From Cephalopachus bancanus (Eukaryota; Chordata; Mammalia; Primates; Tarsiidae), in assembly GCA_027257055.1 (NCBI GenBank), contig JAPVLO010000054.1, forward strand, positions 6,386,001 through 6,450,000: a DNA stretch of 64,000 bases, read 5' to 3'. Positions 12,690-58,328 of this stretch are shown in pieces. Made by a program: the position numbers and the translations under genes. Below the pieces are notes generated by a model. That model ran no database searches, was not told where the DNA came from, and saw nothing but the letters and a program-made list of their open reading frames with translations. The stretch's first letter is position 1. Each line of letters begins with the position of its first letter.

Positions 12690-15119
12690 CAAGACTATAA
12701 GCTCATTTTATTTTTCATTTGAAATAAGAAAATATTAGCATAAATATCTGATCTATTAGTGAAATTACAGTCTGAACAAAGAGCCTGATGGTACAGTACA
12801 TCTACATCTGCTTTTCTACTCAGTCAATTCCAAAGTAGAGCTTACAGTGGTAGAAAGAAATATTTAATATGTAGAATCATCCCACTACAAATTTGTTCTT
12901 GATTCCACAAAATACATCAGTCCCATGAGTTCCTCAGTTTGGAAATAAACAGTATATAGGCACGTGGCACATTAGCAATAATTTTTTTTCTAGATGACAA
13001 AACGGTAGACTTTAAGATCTGCCTTTTTCTTGTTGATTTTCTAAAAATGCTGCTTCAAAAGGGAAAATAAAATGTAAATTTATGCATGTATAAAGTCAAA
13101 TATCCCAAATATTTTTATACAAATCTTTAAAAGTTCTAATTACTATGCTCATTTTTCATAAATACTTCAGAACAACATAAAATTTTACTATGATCATCAC
13201 AATGAAAAAATATGTATAAGGATATTTATAGTTTTATATATATATATTTAAAACTCTTTAGGCTTGATGATTCAAGAAATGATATTTAGAGTAAAGTGCT
13301 ATTTCAAACAGGTATACATCATTTTAACTTTGAATTTTTACATATATTTTCCAAAATTTAAAATATTGCAAATGACAAAGTAAATGAGCTCAACACTAAA
13401 TTCTCAAATCAAGCCAAGAGATAACAGATAACACTCAAATTTCTCTTTGGAAAACAACTATGAACTATTACCATTGTCTCCCATCAAATCAAGTCAGTGT
13501 CTCATTCCAAAAGCAATGTATTAATGTGGTTTTATGAAATATCCAGTTAGAGGCACACGCCGCTTGCAGATCGTGCTCAGAACTCAGAATCTTCCTTATT
13601 GCGATGTTCCCTTCCTCCAACCCAGCACTTGTGAAACTTCTTAGGGGACAGTGGATTAAATAGCCTTTAGGGTCAAACTATTTCCTTGACACTCGGATTT
13701 TAAATTCTTGAATCCTAAAAATCAATTGCTTAAGTGCCCCTATTTACATGATTTGAGATAGGAGATTACAATTCTGTGGACTTCAAATAGTTGGGAGATG
13801 AGCTGAGGGATATGGACTTTCTTTTCTGTCTCCATGCCCTACCTCTTCAATCTGAAGACTCAGAAATTAACCCAATCCATAGAAAAGTGGAGTATTGGGA
13901 ATGAATAAACTTCTAACCCAAGGAGTTGGGTTTCTAATTATTATCCACAAAGAGATGAAGAACAGTGGAACTGGAACAAGAATTAACACAGGGAGAGAAG
14001 AATCTCACCTTTAGAATATCTCTAGGAAAATATTTTTCAGGGAAAACCCCCCAAATCCTGTTATGGGTAACGATGAACTTAAATGTCTGATCTGAAAGAA
14101 AAAAAAAACCCTCCCACCAGAGACCTGCTGATTCAAGAATTCAATTCCTGCCCAACTGGAATACTGCCAACATTTCTTTTGTTCCTAACAGTAAAGCGTC
14201 TGCGGTTTGAATAAGAGTTTTTTTTCTGAAGGGGAAAAAGGGAAGTTTGGTGTTGTTAACATTTCAGGTAAGATTGAGAGGTCACCCTAGCGACTTGGTA
14301 TGTTCTGCTAAATTTAGAATAAGTATCATATGTGGCAGTAACAGAGATGAAGGCTTGGGACACAGTCTTAGGAAAAGAGCTTTCAATTTCCAGTGGACAA
14401 TGTCAAACAGAAGATCTTACCAGCTATCTGTTAAGATCTATTCCCATCATGGCATTCCATGATTACTTGGGTTCTCAAAGTGGTGTCTACCCTTTGGTAG
14501 AAGCAAGGACTGGCTAGAAGATAGATAGAATGAGAGAGAAATAGTGGGAGGGGGATTTTTTTTTCTATATTAATTATTACCTTTTGAAGAATCTCGAGTA
14601 TTCTTTAACCCTACTTAAAACCCTAGTGAGAAACTCCACTATGAAGATGGTCTGGCATCTCTCCCTCTCCACCACCATACCCCAAGCTGACCTCTTTTCT
14701 CCAAACAGCACAAGGTAAGCAAACTTACACATCAATGTTTCTTTGACCTTCTAACTGAGGAGGGAAAAATGGAGGGGCAGATGTTTTTGGATGGAGCAGC
14801 TGCCCAGTATCATCTGCTTTGTGTTGCCTTGAAATCACCTCTAATTACAGTTGTGTTCATACAATCCCCACATAGTAATGCTCATTGCCCAAAAGATGTG
14901 AGTTCAGTTGTGAGTACAAATCCCAAATGAGGAACCTCTGGGCTAGTCCAACGTGCTGTATGATTTACTATTTTTCCCTTATAAATATGTTAACAAAACA
15001 ATAATAATGATTTCCTTGGAAGGCAATACTTCTGCCAAAATAAAATGCTTCAGAAACATGAACAATCTGGTGGCCCCACCTCTTTGAACCCTGAAGATTC
15101 CCAGGCTCAAGGCCCTTGG
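12690..15119 (-). other. SLC16A12: Probable SLC16A12 3'UTR
   Basis: About 2.4 kb follow the stop codon without a recognisable transposon, unlike the surrounding DNA. The distal part is strongly AT-rich (12.7-13.4 kb). It ends just past a canonical AATAAA on the minus strand. UTR status and end point are inferences from repeat exclusion, composition and the poly(A) signal. Confidence 0.6.
12707..12712 (-). terminator. Candidate SLC16A12 polyadenylation signal AATAAA
   Basis: The minus strand reads AATAAA, followed about 20 nt downstream by a T/G-rich stretch (TCTTGTGTTTGG), the usual downstream element. A weaker ATTAAA lies near 12866-12861. Confidence 0.55.
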
Positions 15120-47442
<32,323 letters not shown>

Positions 47443-47551
47443 GACTTTTCTTTTTTCTTCTTTTCCAGGTTACGCCAACAGCCAACTTATGAGCTTGGAA
47501 GAATTTGCTGTCCAGTGACGTTCTGCTGGCATTCAAGGCTGGCATAGAACG

Positions 47552-47578
47552 CTACCTGGCCCTTGGATTACTGGCCAT
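47552..47578 (-). promoter_or_regulatory. Short upstream ORF in the SLC16A12 5'UTR (8 codons)
   Basis: If the exon begins at 47578, its first three bases are an ATG. That ATG opens an 8-codon frame ending in TAG at 47554-47552. The +4 base is G; the -3 base would come from an unseen upstream exon. Short upstream ORFs of this kind usually lower translation of the main frame. Function here is inferred only. Confidence 0.5.
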
Positions 47579-48539
47579 CTAAAACCAAAAATCAGAATGT
47601 ATATTATATTGCAATGTGCAGAGGTTGTTTTTTTTTCACTTGATAAAAAATTATTACTATTTTCCTATTGAATATGATGATTTATAACTATAAATATTAG
47701 ACCAGGACAAGGAACTATTGATTGTCTCTGGTAGCCACCCTCTTTTTTAAAAATAATAAAACCGCTCAAATTTTAGCCATGCCTTTTGACACCATTTTCC
47801 CCAGCCTCTCTTGAAGGTAGGTGAGACAGCACAGTTTAGTCTAGATGAAAGTGATGTGAACAGAAATAACAGGCACCACTTCTGGTTTATCTACTCAAAG
47901 GCAAAGATACTTTCCCAGGACTCTCAGCACCCCCTTCTGACAGATGGGAACACAGATATGGAAATGAGATGGCTCCAACCACAAAGACTAGAACATCAGT
48001 CTAGGGTCCGACAGAGCTACAGACAGAGGACGCCTAGGTCCCCAGATGACTCTGCGACGAGCTGACACTCCCACTCTGGACATCACACATCTCTATACTG
48101 TCATACAAAGACAAATAAGCTTCAATGTCATGTGGCCTCTATATTTTAAAGTCTCTCTGTTACAACAGCTTAGACCATCTGCTAAGAATTGCGTTGAATG
48201 GATAATAATTTTGTCTTATGTAACATGACATCATCATGGGAGTCTTGTCCCTTATTCTGTTGGTTAGAAACAAGTCACAGGTCCCACCCACATCCAAAGG
48301 GAAGGATTACAGAGAGATATGAACAACCAGAGCTGGGACTATAGGTAACTTCTTTGGCATTTTTATGAATGTTATAAATGTTTAAGGTGTGTATATGAAG
48401 CAAGAAGAGAATGATAAATAAATAAAACAGAATAGCGAGGCCAGAAGCTATTAAATAATAGTTCAATATAATCTAAATAAGGCAGAAAAGATCAGTGAAA
48501 AAAAACTATTCACTACATTGTGTTCAACTCTCCATTTAA

Positions 48540-48807
48540 TTTTTTTTTTTTTTTTTTTGAGTTGGAGTCACTCTGTCGCCCAGGCTGGAGTGCAGTGGCA
48601 TGCTCACGGTCACCTCAGCCTCAACCAGCTGGGCTCTGGCGATCCTTCCACCTCAACCTTCCAAGTAGCTGGAACTATAGGCTGCACCACCACACCCAGC
48701 TAATTTTTTTATTTATTATAGAGATGAGATGTCACCAAGTTGCCCAGGCTGGTCTCAAACCTGTGGGCTCAGGCTGGGATTATAGGTGTGAGCCACCACA
48801 CCCGGCC
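48540..48807 (-). mobile_element. Alu, left arm shortened
   Basis: TCCATTTAATT/TCCACTTAATT flanks. About 25 bases before GCTGGGATTATAGG are missing. Confidence 0.92.
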
Positions 48808-48868
48808 ATCCACTTAATTCTTGACCTTTCAGATAGATCAGAGGTAAATGTAAAAAACAAAGTCATGA

Positions 48869-49155
48869 GCCGGGCTCGGTGGCTCAGCCTGTAATCCCGC
48901 GCCTTTGGGAGGCTGAGGTGAGTGGATTGCCTGAGCTCGCAGGTTCGAGACCCGCCTGGGCAGCGAGACCTCATCTCTACAATAAATCAAAAAATCAGCT
49001 GGGCGTGGTAGCGCATGCCTGTAATTCCGGCTACTTGGAAAGCTGAGGCGGAAGGATCGCCGGAGCCCAGCAGGTCGAGGCTGCGGTGGCCGGAAGCGGC
49101 CACTGCACTCCAGTCTGGGCGACAGAGTGAGACTCCAACTCAAAAAAAAAAAAAA
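48869..49155 (+). mobile_element. Alu, young strepsirrhine type
   Basis: AAAGTCAT on both sides. The hairpin has one mismatch (GCAGGTTCGAGACCCGC). Confidence 0.95.
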
Positions 49156-49302
49156 GTCATTAAAAATATAGGTGAAAAAATAGACAAATATTTTTCTGAT
49201 CTGAGAAGAACTTCTTGAAATGTAAAATAATAAAATAAACCAAGACCCCCTCCCCCCCAAAAAACTTGTTGACTTGTCTAAATTAAAATTTAACATTTCT
49301 GC

Positions 49303-49648
<346 letters not shown>

Positions 49649-49699
49649 TCACAGACTTGGAAAAGAAACATTAGCAAAATATGGTTCCAAGAAGTTAAT

Positions 49700-49810
49700 A
49701 TCAGCATTTATTCATTAATTAATTCATTCATCCAACTACGAATAGTTATTGAATGTCTAATATGTATTGGGCACCAGAAATTCAGAGGTGGGCAAAACAC
49801 CAACATTTCT
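49700..49810 (+). mobile_element. Old LINE-like repeat with ATTCATTC head
   Basis: TTCATTCATCCAACTACGAATAGTTATTGAATGTC followed by ATGTATTGGGCACCAG is the same ancient theme as near 9.4 kb. Confidence 0.4.
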
Positions 49811-49814
49811 TGTG

Positions 49815-50345
49815 GTGGGCTCTAAACTACCCCCTATGGTTCCAGCTGTCTTTCTGTAACCCCCTCTCCCAACCCTTGAATGTAAGAGTGTGAGACCTGT
49901 GACTTGCTTGTAACCAGCAGAATATGGCACAGGTGATAGGTATTCTCATGATTATGTCATTTTATACAAGACCCAATCCTGCTGGCCGACTCACTCTCCC
50001 ACTGGCCTTAGAAGCAAGCAGCCATGTTGCACTGCCCACAGAGAAGGACACTCACAGGGAACAATGGACAGCCTGGAGAAGCTGGGAGCAATCTCCAGCT
50101 GCCAGCAAGAGAACTGAAGCTCTTAGGGTTTTCTTTGCCAACATCCCATGTGAGCTTGGAAGCAGACTTTTCCCTAAGTTGAGCCTCCAGTTAAAGACAG
50201 GGTGGCTGACACCTTGACTATAGCTGTGTGGTACTCTTAAGCAAAGACTACCTAAGCTATATCTGGATTCTGGTCCCACAGACATCGTGAGATAAAGTGT
50301 TTCTCGGATATTTTTTGGCATGTCAGTGAGGTTCTTAGTTACAGT
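49815..50345 (+). mobile_element. MLT1-like LTR (ERVL-MaLR)
   Basis: It begins with TGGGCTCTAAACTACCCCC, contains GAGTGTGAGACCTGTGACTTGC, and ends with GGTCCCACAGACATCGTGAGATAAAGTG, a worn form of the usual polyadenylation end. Confidence 0.6.
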
Positions 50346-50463
50346 TAGGAATTAGTTTTTTGAGAAGCAAAATAAATTTCAATAGGTATTTCTTCTATGG
50401 GATTGAGCAAACTACCCAGTTGCAGATACAATTTTATTGTGATCACCAAAAGAAATCTTAACT

Positions 50464-50745
50464 TTTTTTTTTTTTTGAGTTGGTGTCTTACTCCCATCAC
50501 CCAGGCTGGAGTGCAGTGACATGCTCATGGCCACCCCAGCTAGGCTCCGGTGATCCTTCTGCTTCAGTCTTCCAAGTAGCAGGAGCTACAAGTGCACACT
50601 ACCATGCCCAGCTAATTTTTTATTTATTGCAGAGATGAAGTCTCTCCAAGTTGCCTGGACTGGTCTCGAATCCGGGGGCTCAGGCAATCCATTCACCTAG
50701 GCCTCCCAGAGTGCTGGGATTACAGGCTGAGCCACAGAGCCCGGC
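50464..50745 (-). mobile_element. Alu, strepsirrhine type
   Basis: AAGAAATCTTAAC duplicated. Confidence 0.94.
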
Positions 50746-51221
50746 CAAGAAATCTTAACATTTATTAAATGAAATATCATTTCAAATATGACAAAGTGTG
50801 GATAATTTTAAAGACTATATACCACCTGGTAAATGATGGGCAAACCAAACTGTCTAATAAAAAAGCAATTACTTTGTGACCACAACTTTCTCTAGAAAAT
50901 GACTCACAGCAGAATTTTGCAAGTCTGCATTTTTGAAACCACTGGGACAAATTAGTAGCCTGTGAGTTCAGGGGGAAATACAGAGCAAAGGTAATGAGGC
51001 CAAGGCAAAAAGAGAGATCCTTACATATTCCAGTTAAATTTGCTGGCTTTGAAGGCTTGGGCCACCCTATGAATGTGGGGAGACCGACAAAGGAGATTAA
51101 GTAGACATTTGAAGGTTATAAATCTATTTAAAGTACCAGAAGACCAACATTCGCATCTATATGAAACCTACTGACTTAGAGAAAAAAAAGATGCTAGTAT
51201 TGGAAATGATAATATTATAGC

Positions 51222-51370
51222 TGGGTTTGGTGGTTCACGCCTATAATCCCAGTACTTTGGAAGGCAGAGTGAGAGGATTGCCTGAGCCCAAGGATTCAAG
51301 ATCAGCCCGGGCAACTTGGTGAGACCTTGTCTCTACAAAAAAAAAAAAAAAAAAAATTACCCGGGTGTGG
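51222..51370 (+). mobile_element. Alu left arm with truncated right arm
   Basis: The left monomer and A linker are followed by only TTACCCGGGTGTGG of the second arm. Confidence 0.85.
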
Positions 51371-51880
51371 TTCATTTAATCCTTACAACAACCATAGGCA
51401 GTATTATTATCCCTATTTTGTAGATAAACTCAGGGCTGGCTGCAGTGGCTCATGCCTGCAATCCCAGCACTTTGCACTTTGGGAGGGTGAGATGGGAGGA
51501 TCACTTGAGCCCTGGAGTTTGAGACCAGCCTGGACAATATAGCAAGATGCCATTCTCTATAAAAAATAAACGTTAGCCAGGTGTGGCGGCATAAGTCCAT
51601 AGTCTCAAGTATTTGGGAGGTGAGGTGGGAGGATCATTCAAATCCAAGAGTTTGAGGCTACAGTGAGACATGATTGTGCCACTACACTCCAGCTTGGACA
51701 ACACAGCAAGACCCTGACTCCAAAAAGAAAAATAAAAGAAAGGAAACTCAGGCTAGAGAGATAAAGTAACTTTCTCCATTATTATTAACACCAGGAAGCA
51801 GCAGAAATGAGATGTGAGCCTCGGTCTGATTCTAATGCTGCTTTTTCTTACTAATGCTCTGCACTGATTCCATGACATTT
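51366..51880 (+). mobile_element. MIR element split by an Alu
   Basis: Left: TTCATTTAATCCTTACAACAACC to TTTTGTAGATAAACTCAG. Right, after the Alu: GGAAACTCAGGCTAGAGAGATAAAGTAAC. AAACTCAGG is the Alu's target duplication. Confidence 0.75.
51434..51746 (+). mobile_element. Alu inside a MIR
   Basis: GCACTTTGCACTTTGGG is a small stutter in the left arm. AAACTCAGG flanks. Confidence 0.92.
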
Positions 51881-52439
51881 CCTTATCCCATGATAGAATT
51901 CATAAACACGTTTGTCTAGTCGTATGCCTATAATGCTTGCTGATGGTATCAGTAGAATGACATTAATTTTAGCCTAATGTAGCTATATATCCAGTTCTTT
52001 AGATGATACCCTGGGTATTTCCCTGAAATGTGCCTGTTAAGCTGCATTAAATTGTCTCTGATTTCAGAGCAAAACCAACCCTCCAAAGCAATCTCCAACA
52101 ATCTGGACCTTCAGAATCAGTCCCTCCAACACATAACTTTGGGTCATGAATACATAGCTTTTGACAGTCAACTACTTTCTTCCCCCAAAGGAAACACTCA
52201 AAGAAAAACTCTCATTTAAGAGATCTACTCTCTTTGTATCTTTGCTTTCATACACAGCCTAGTGAAGCAGCCAAAGCCAGTTCGCCACCCAAAATCCATA
52301 GTCTACCCCTTCCTCCATACTCTCATAACCCTGGTTTTGTTCCTGCTCCACTCCATCTGCTCTCTCCAGTGGCCATCGCCTGGGGAAGGTGGACTGTCCG
52401 CTGGTTGAGGGAATGGGTTTTGATTGGTCTCCCTTTTCC

Positions 52440-52800
52440 CTGTCTGTGCATGACGAGGGATGGGAAGTAATTCTAGTCAATGAGCTATGAGTAGAAGTCC
52501 TCTGGGAAACAATTCCTTGCCCTTAAGAAAAGAGGCAGGAAAGAAACAAGATGTGCTCCTTTCTGTAGACATGTTGCATCTGGATGTGATACCACAGCAG
52601 CCCCCTCGTAACCACGAAGGAAACTGGCTTGAGGACAACAAAGTCAATAAGCCAAGACCGGTACGGTACAGCAGAACGATCAAAAGAACCTGGGACCTTG
52701 ATGATGGCGCTGAGCTACTGAATTAACCAATTCTGGAGCCATCCTATCTAACCTGTTAGGTAACATAACACATTTTACTTATTGTTGGAGACTGTTGACA
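52440..52800 (+). mobile_element. Old LTR, MaLR-like
   Basis: ATGAGCTATGAGTAGAAGTC, GAGGCAGGAAAGAAACAAGATG and GAGCTACTGAATTAACCAATTCTGGAGCC appear in the order seen in old mammalian LTRs. The LTR may start as early as 52230. Confidence 0.5.
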
Positions 52801-52989
52801 TTTCTAATACTTCTGTCAAAAAAATCGAAACCTTTTGTTTTCTCAAACAGTGGACTGCTGGAGCCAGCTGCAACTGCGTGTTGTCCCATGCCACGTTCAG
52901 TAATGTCATGTTAGTGACTTGAAACTGACCATAGTGAGAGGGTTTATACCATCTAAATCATAAACGGGCAAACTGCACATCAAAAAAAT

Positions 52990-53237
52990 TTTTTTCAATC
53001 ATAGTTCACTGCAGCCTCGACTTTCTGAGCTCAAATGATTCTCCTTCCTCGACCTTGAAAGTAGCTGGGACTACAGATGTGCAGCCCCACATCCAACTAC
53101 TTTGTGTGTGTATGTCTGTAGAGATGAGGGTCTCGCTATGTTGTCCAGGGTGGTCTTGAACTCCTGACCTCAAGCAATCCTCCCACCCAGGCCTCCCAAA
53201 GTGTTGGGACTACTGGCATGAACCACTGTGCTGGCCA
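52990..53237 (-). mobile_element. Alu, shortened at its 3' end
   Basis: The first reverse bases after TTTTTTT are CAATCATAGTTCACTG, so the usual GAGTTGGAGTCTC block is missing. Confidence 0.88.
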
Positions 53238-53689
53238 ATAGCTTTTTTTTTAAATCTCCTTAGAGAAGCAGTTGTTAAACATTTACTAGCACACCACTGC
53301 AATATCAGAGTCACTTAAGGACTATACAGTAAACATCGCTATGAAATATTAAAACCAAGGAATTAAGAATTGAAACACCGATACAGTGAGCTAGCAATTT
53401 AACTTTAGCTTTGTAATAAGGAAATTTGCCTGCCTTGTAGGGCAGTAGTTGGAAAACTGTTGGAATACAATCCATTTATTTACATTTGTCTCTGTCTTCC
53501 TTCACGCTACAATGGTAATTTACTTGCAATAGAGAACATGTGCCTCGCAAAGTCTTCTACAGAGAAATACCACAGATCTCTTTTCTAGGAAGATGTGATG
53601 CATTGATCCGCAGAATAAAATGCCCCATATTAGGGAAGATGGGGTGACATGGATATGTATGACTATAGTGGCGTGTGGAACAGTGGAAC

Positions 53690-53890
53690 AAACTAGCAAT
53701 CCAAGAATGATCTGGGTCCTGACTGCATCTTCAGAGTTACATGACCTCAAGCAACTTACTTTACGTCTCCGAACCTCATTTTTACTCATCTACAAAATGA
53801 GAGTAATACTATTTCTCTCACAAAATGTTGTATGGATTAAAATGAGATAAAACATGAGGCATACCTAGCACAGAAATGTAGATATTATTT
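53690..53890 (-). mobile_element. MIR element
   Basis: CTCCGAACCTCATTTTTACTCATCTACAAAATGAGAGTAATAC is the reverse MIR core. Confidence 0.7.
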
Positions 53891-53909
53891 GCCACGTGGC
53901 GTAACTTCT

Positions 53910-54325
53910 TTTCATTCACTCATCATTCATTAAACTATTCTAGGAGCTAGGTTATGAGCAGTGAAGAAAAGAACAATGGCTCTACCTTCTTTTTTCTTTC
54001 TTTTTTTTTTTCAGAGTGTCACTCCATTGCCCAGGTTGGAGTGCAGTGGCATGCTCACTCACAGCCACCGCAGCTCAACCTGCTGGCGTCAGGTGAACCT
54101 TCTGCCTCAGCCTTCCAAGTCACTGGAACCACAGGTAGGCGCCACCATGCCTGGCTAATTTATTGTAGCGATGAGGTCTTGCCAAGTTGCCCAGGCTGGG
54201 CTCAGACAATCCTCTCACCTCTGCCTCCCAAAGTGCTGGGATTATAGGCGTGAGCCACTGTGTCCGGCTGGCCCTGCCTTCATGAAGTTCACATCCTAGT
54301 GGGATTGACAGTCCATAAACTGTTG
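53910..54325 (+). mobile_element. Old LINE-like repeat, split by an Alu
   Basis: Left: TTCATTCACTCATCATTC to GCAGTGAAGAAAAGAACAATGG. Right: CTGCCTTCATGAAGTTCACATCCTAGTGGG. The two halves join logically across the Alu at 53989-54271. Confidence 0.45.
53989..54271 (-). mobile_element. Alu, intermediate type
   Basis: It splits the old LINE-like repeat; tail TTTTTTCTTTCTTTTTTTTTT. Confidence 0.9.
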
Positions 54326-54456
54326 AACAATGATGACTGATCCTCAACTTTCTTGTTTGTTAAAAAAAAAAAATCTCTGCCTATTTCAAATGAGAGCAGT
54401 CACAAGATGGCAGTAACAAGCAAGTCAAACTTTAGGATATTATTGTTTTACCTGCA

Positions 54457-54482
54457 GTGTTTGTTTGTTTGTTTGTTTGTTT
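54457..54482. repeat. (TTTG)n microsatellite
   Basis: Six TTTG units next to a partial Alu. Confidence 0.9.
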
Positions 54483-54485
54483 TAT

Positions 54486-54708
<223 letters not shown>

Positions 54709-55387
54709 TAAATATTAGAAGATTTATCTAAACTCTAAATATCCAAATTTCCCCATTATCTTAAAGATTGCAAACTTTACAAAGATGCTGGGCTCCACTG
54801 CCTGTGACAGTCATCAGCGGGGACCCAGCAGCAGTGTTCCCTTTTGGGCAAGGCCTGTACTCACGTTTGCCCCGTCCTAACCCTCTGGACTGTCCAGACC
54901 CTGACTGCTTTGATCATGTACAAAACACATCAGGCCCCTGGAGAAGTACGATTTTCTACTTCTGCTTAGTCTGTGCTGCCATACATTAAAGCTTTTTGAA
55001 TAGCCACGTGAGTCATGTCGATGATGTGCTGTATGTCTCACACTCTCTCTTTCTCTCTCAATTCCAATAGAGCTAGTGCAAAGTGTTGTGAAATGATCCA
55101 GTCCATGGTACCAGCAAAAAAACCAAAGCTCAGAAACCTCTGCCTGGGTACAGTCCTAGTCTCCTCTTAGGTTTTTCCATTTAAATAACCCCCAAAGCTA
55201 AGCTGTTTTCCAGTATAAGACTATAAATCGACCTATCCCAAAACATACAGTAGAAAGACCATCTTATTCAATACAGAAACAGGAAGGGCTGGGCAACAGC
55301 TTTTTAAGGATGGATCAAGAGATAGAAAGTTATTTGTCTTCTTTGAACAGCAATTCCGTTGTGAGGAAGTTGTCCTCAGAAAACAAT

Positions 55388-55677
55388 TTTTTTTTTTTTT
55401 TTGAGATGGAGTCTCACTCTGTCACCCAGACTGGAGTGCAGTGGCCGCTCCCGGCCACCGCAGCCTCGACCTGCTGGGCTCCGGCGATCCTTCCACTCAG
55501 CCTTCCGAGTAGCTGGAACTACAAGTGCGTGCTACCACGCCCGGCTAATTTTTGATTTATTATAGAGATGAGGTCTCGCCAAGTTGCCCAGGCAGGTCTC
55601 GAACCTGCGGGCTCAGGCAATCCACTCACTTCAGCCTCCCAAAGCATGGAATTACAGGCTGAGCCACCGAGTCCGGC
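55388..55677 (-). mobile_element. Alu, young strepsirrhine type, inner of a pair
   Basis: ACAATTTTTTT on both sides, the right copy being the T tail of the next Alu. Confidence 0.93.
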
Positions 55678-55682
55678 TACAA

Positions 55683-55973
55683 TTTTTTTTTTTTTTGAGT
55701 CAGCTTTTCACTCTGTCACCTAGGCAGAAGTGCAGCGGCACCCTCAGTCACTGCAGCCTCAACCTGGTGGGCTCAGGTGATCCTTCCACCTCAGTCTTCT
55801 AAGTAGCTGGAACTACAGGTGTGCACTACCACGCCTGGCTAATTTTTCTTGATTTATTGTAGAGACGAGGACTCACCAGATTGCGTAGGCTGGTCTTGAA
55901 CTAGGCTCAGGCAATCCTCTTGCCTCGGCCTCCCAAAGTGCTGGGACTATAGGTGTGAGTCACTGTGCCTGGC
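55683..55973 (-). mobile_element. Alu, intermediate type, outer of a pair
   Basis: Full reverse dimer. Target AGAAAA at the far left of the pair and at 55974. Confidence 0.92.
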
Positions 55974-56431
55974 CAGAAAAAATTTAAGAGAAGCCAAACA
56001 ATAGGAGCAAAAAAATTATAGCTGCATTATGAATAATATATAAAACAGAAACAACCTACATGTTCAACAACTGGGAAGTATTTAGAGAGTTACGATATGC
56101 TCAACAAATGGAATATCATGCAATCCTTTAAAATTATAAACAGAAAGATAATGTTACAATATGGAAAGTATTTACAATGCAAGGTTAAAGCACAAAAAAG
56201 ACAAATCGTAAATACTTTGTGAGGGAAGCTATGTAAAGCTTATGTAAAAGTTATATGCTTGTAACTGTCACAAGAGTAGGAAGAATATGCAAAAAGGAAT
56301 ACAGTCAGCCTGTTATGATTAAGTTACTATTCATTTCTAAAACTGTGTTCAATATCATTTTATATATAATTTTCTTTAAATAGGTATTTTGGGTCCACTC
56401 TCGTAGTAAGCACAAAAATCTCTTTTGTGGT

Positions 56432-56717
56432 CAGGTGCAGCAGCTCATGCTTGTAATGCTAGCACTTTGGGAGGCCAAAGAGGGAGGACTGCTTGAGCCC
56501 AGGAGTTTGAGACCAGCCTGGGCAACATAGTGAGACCTCATCTCTACAAAAAATCCAAAAAATCAGATGAGCGTGGTGGTGTGTGCCTGTAGTCGCAGTT
56601 ACTTGGGAGATTGGGGCAGAAAGATTGCCTAAGCTCGGGAGTTGAGGCTGTGGTGAGCTGTGACTGTGTAACTTCACTCCAGGCTGGGCAACAGGGTAAG
56701 ACTCTAACTCAAAACAA
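56432..56717 (+). mobile_element. Alu, old type
   Basis: AAAATCTCTTT flanks both ends. Confidence 0.92.
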
Positions 56718-57164
56718 ATAAAATCTCTTTGGTATGGTCTCTCAAGGACTAAAATAACTGTATAATTTATCAAAACAGCATGTTGAAAATAAGGTAATTA
56801 TTCAGTAAAGGACACACTGTAGGCAACGAGCCCCTGACAAAATAAAGTGATCTGTTTCTTTACAAAAATATTAAGCATCATTAATTTTGACTTTGCTGCC
56901 GCTAAATTTGTATGAATCCCCTCTCATTTGTTTAAGTTGGACATCCTCTCTGGCATTTTCACATGTAATGAGTTAATAACTGATTTGTGAGGATATCTCA
57001 CAAAATACAATTGCATAAATCCAAATAAAAATTTAAGTAATCATCCCAGGATGGCTGTGGTGACAGCATGATAAACAAAGGTTTGTTGTAAGTCAGAGAC
57101 TCAACCTGAGTAAAATCACAGAATGAGGAACTTCCTCATGGGACTCCAGGGTAGGGAGAGACGG

Positions 57165-57305
57165 TCTCTCTGTAAATATTTATACGCAACAGTATTACGA
57201 ACAATTCTGCAAGAATAACTGCACTTGATCCTCACAACCTTTAGAAACGAAGGCTACTCCTCCTTTTCCCAGTGGTGAAACTGAAGCTCAAAACTGGAGT
57301 GTTCC
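57165..57305 (+). mobile_element. MIR fragment
   Basis: CTTGATCCTCACAACCTTTAGAAACGAAGGCTACTCCTCCTTTTCCCAGTGGTGAAACTG is a worn plus-strand MIR. Confidence 0.55.
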
Positions 57306-57887
57306 CGACAACACTGCATGTCCACACAAATGGAGACAAGTGGCTTTGGCCGACTTTGGGTGGTGCACTTGTCCATCTGCCCTGAGATTTCAAAACTGCT
57401 GTTGGTGCTTCTGTCAACACGATGTCCAAGCAATGCTAATGCCAAAGCACCCATTCATGTGAGTAATCACAGCAAAAGGAAAGAGGGGGCCAGCAAGGTT
57501 ACCGCAAAGGTATCCTGCAGCTCACAAAACAATGTGTGTGAGTTTCTTCCAAAACAGGTCATTTAATAGATTGATACAAGTTCAGACGAAATGTAGGTGC
57601 TCAACAAGGCTAACCTTGTTTCCTAGAGACTCTGAGCGTTTCTGTAAATAATTAACCCACCCGATATTCGACAAATAGAAAGGAAAGGTCTTTTTATCAA
57701 GTTAATAGCATAGCTAAAACTATAAGCAAAGGGAGCATCCGCCATCATGCAACTCTTCATTTTACAGAATAGCCTCCAATTTACGTTATTTTGACATCCA
57801 CCACTAAAATGGAATTTCATTCTGCATCTCATTCTAGCTTCAGAAACATTTTTTGAAAGAAAAGAAGCTTTATATGGTGATGCTCTT

Positions 57888-58328
57888 CTTTTTTTTATTA
57901 TAAAGATGTGGGGTACAATTCGGGGTTAGGTATACAAACATTGATTATGGAGGTACCCTTGTTGATGAGGTATGCCCCTCCCTCCCCTAGCAGTTTCCCT
58001 CAACTGCCAATCCCACCCCTCTGCCCTGACAGTTTCCCATTACTATCAAATGCTTTCTTATAGTATTATAATTGTTCAAGGTCCGCTTATGAGGGAGAAC
58101 ATTTGGTACTCTGTTCTTTGTTTCTGGGATATATCACTGAGTATGATCGATTCCAAATCCATCCAAGTTGCTGCGAAGTCCATATGTTTGTCCTTCTTTA
58201 TGGCTGCATAATATTCCATTGTGTATATGCATCACATTTTCTTTATCCAGTCCAGCTTCGATGGGCAACATGGTTGGTTCCATGTTTTTGCTATTTTTGC
58301 AACAAACATATGTGTGCATGTTCTTCTA
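57888..58328 (-). mobile_element. 5'-truncated L1 (3' end, about 440 bp)
   Basis: It has the same 3' end layout as the full-length L1 at 37.7 kb: GGGGTACA near the poly(T) edge, then sequence matching the ORF2 C-terminal region (the TTCCATTGTGTATATG stretch). It stops abruptly at about 58.33 kb. Confidence 0.8.

Larger units (their letters stand above)
55345..56425 (+). mobile_element. Ancient L1M fragment, split by two Alus
   Basis: The left part ends AGCAATTCCGTTGTGAGGAAG. The right part continues with GAAACAACCTACATGTTCAAC and GGAATATCATGCAATCC. The two Alus at 55388-55973 sit between them. Confidence 0.6.
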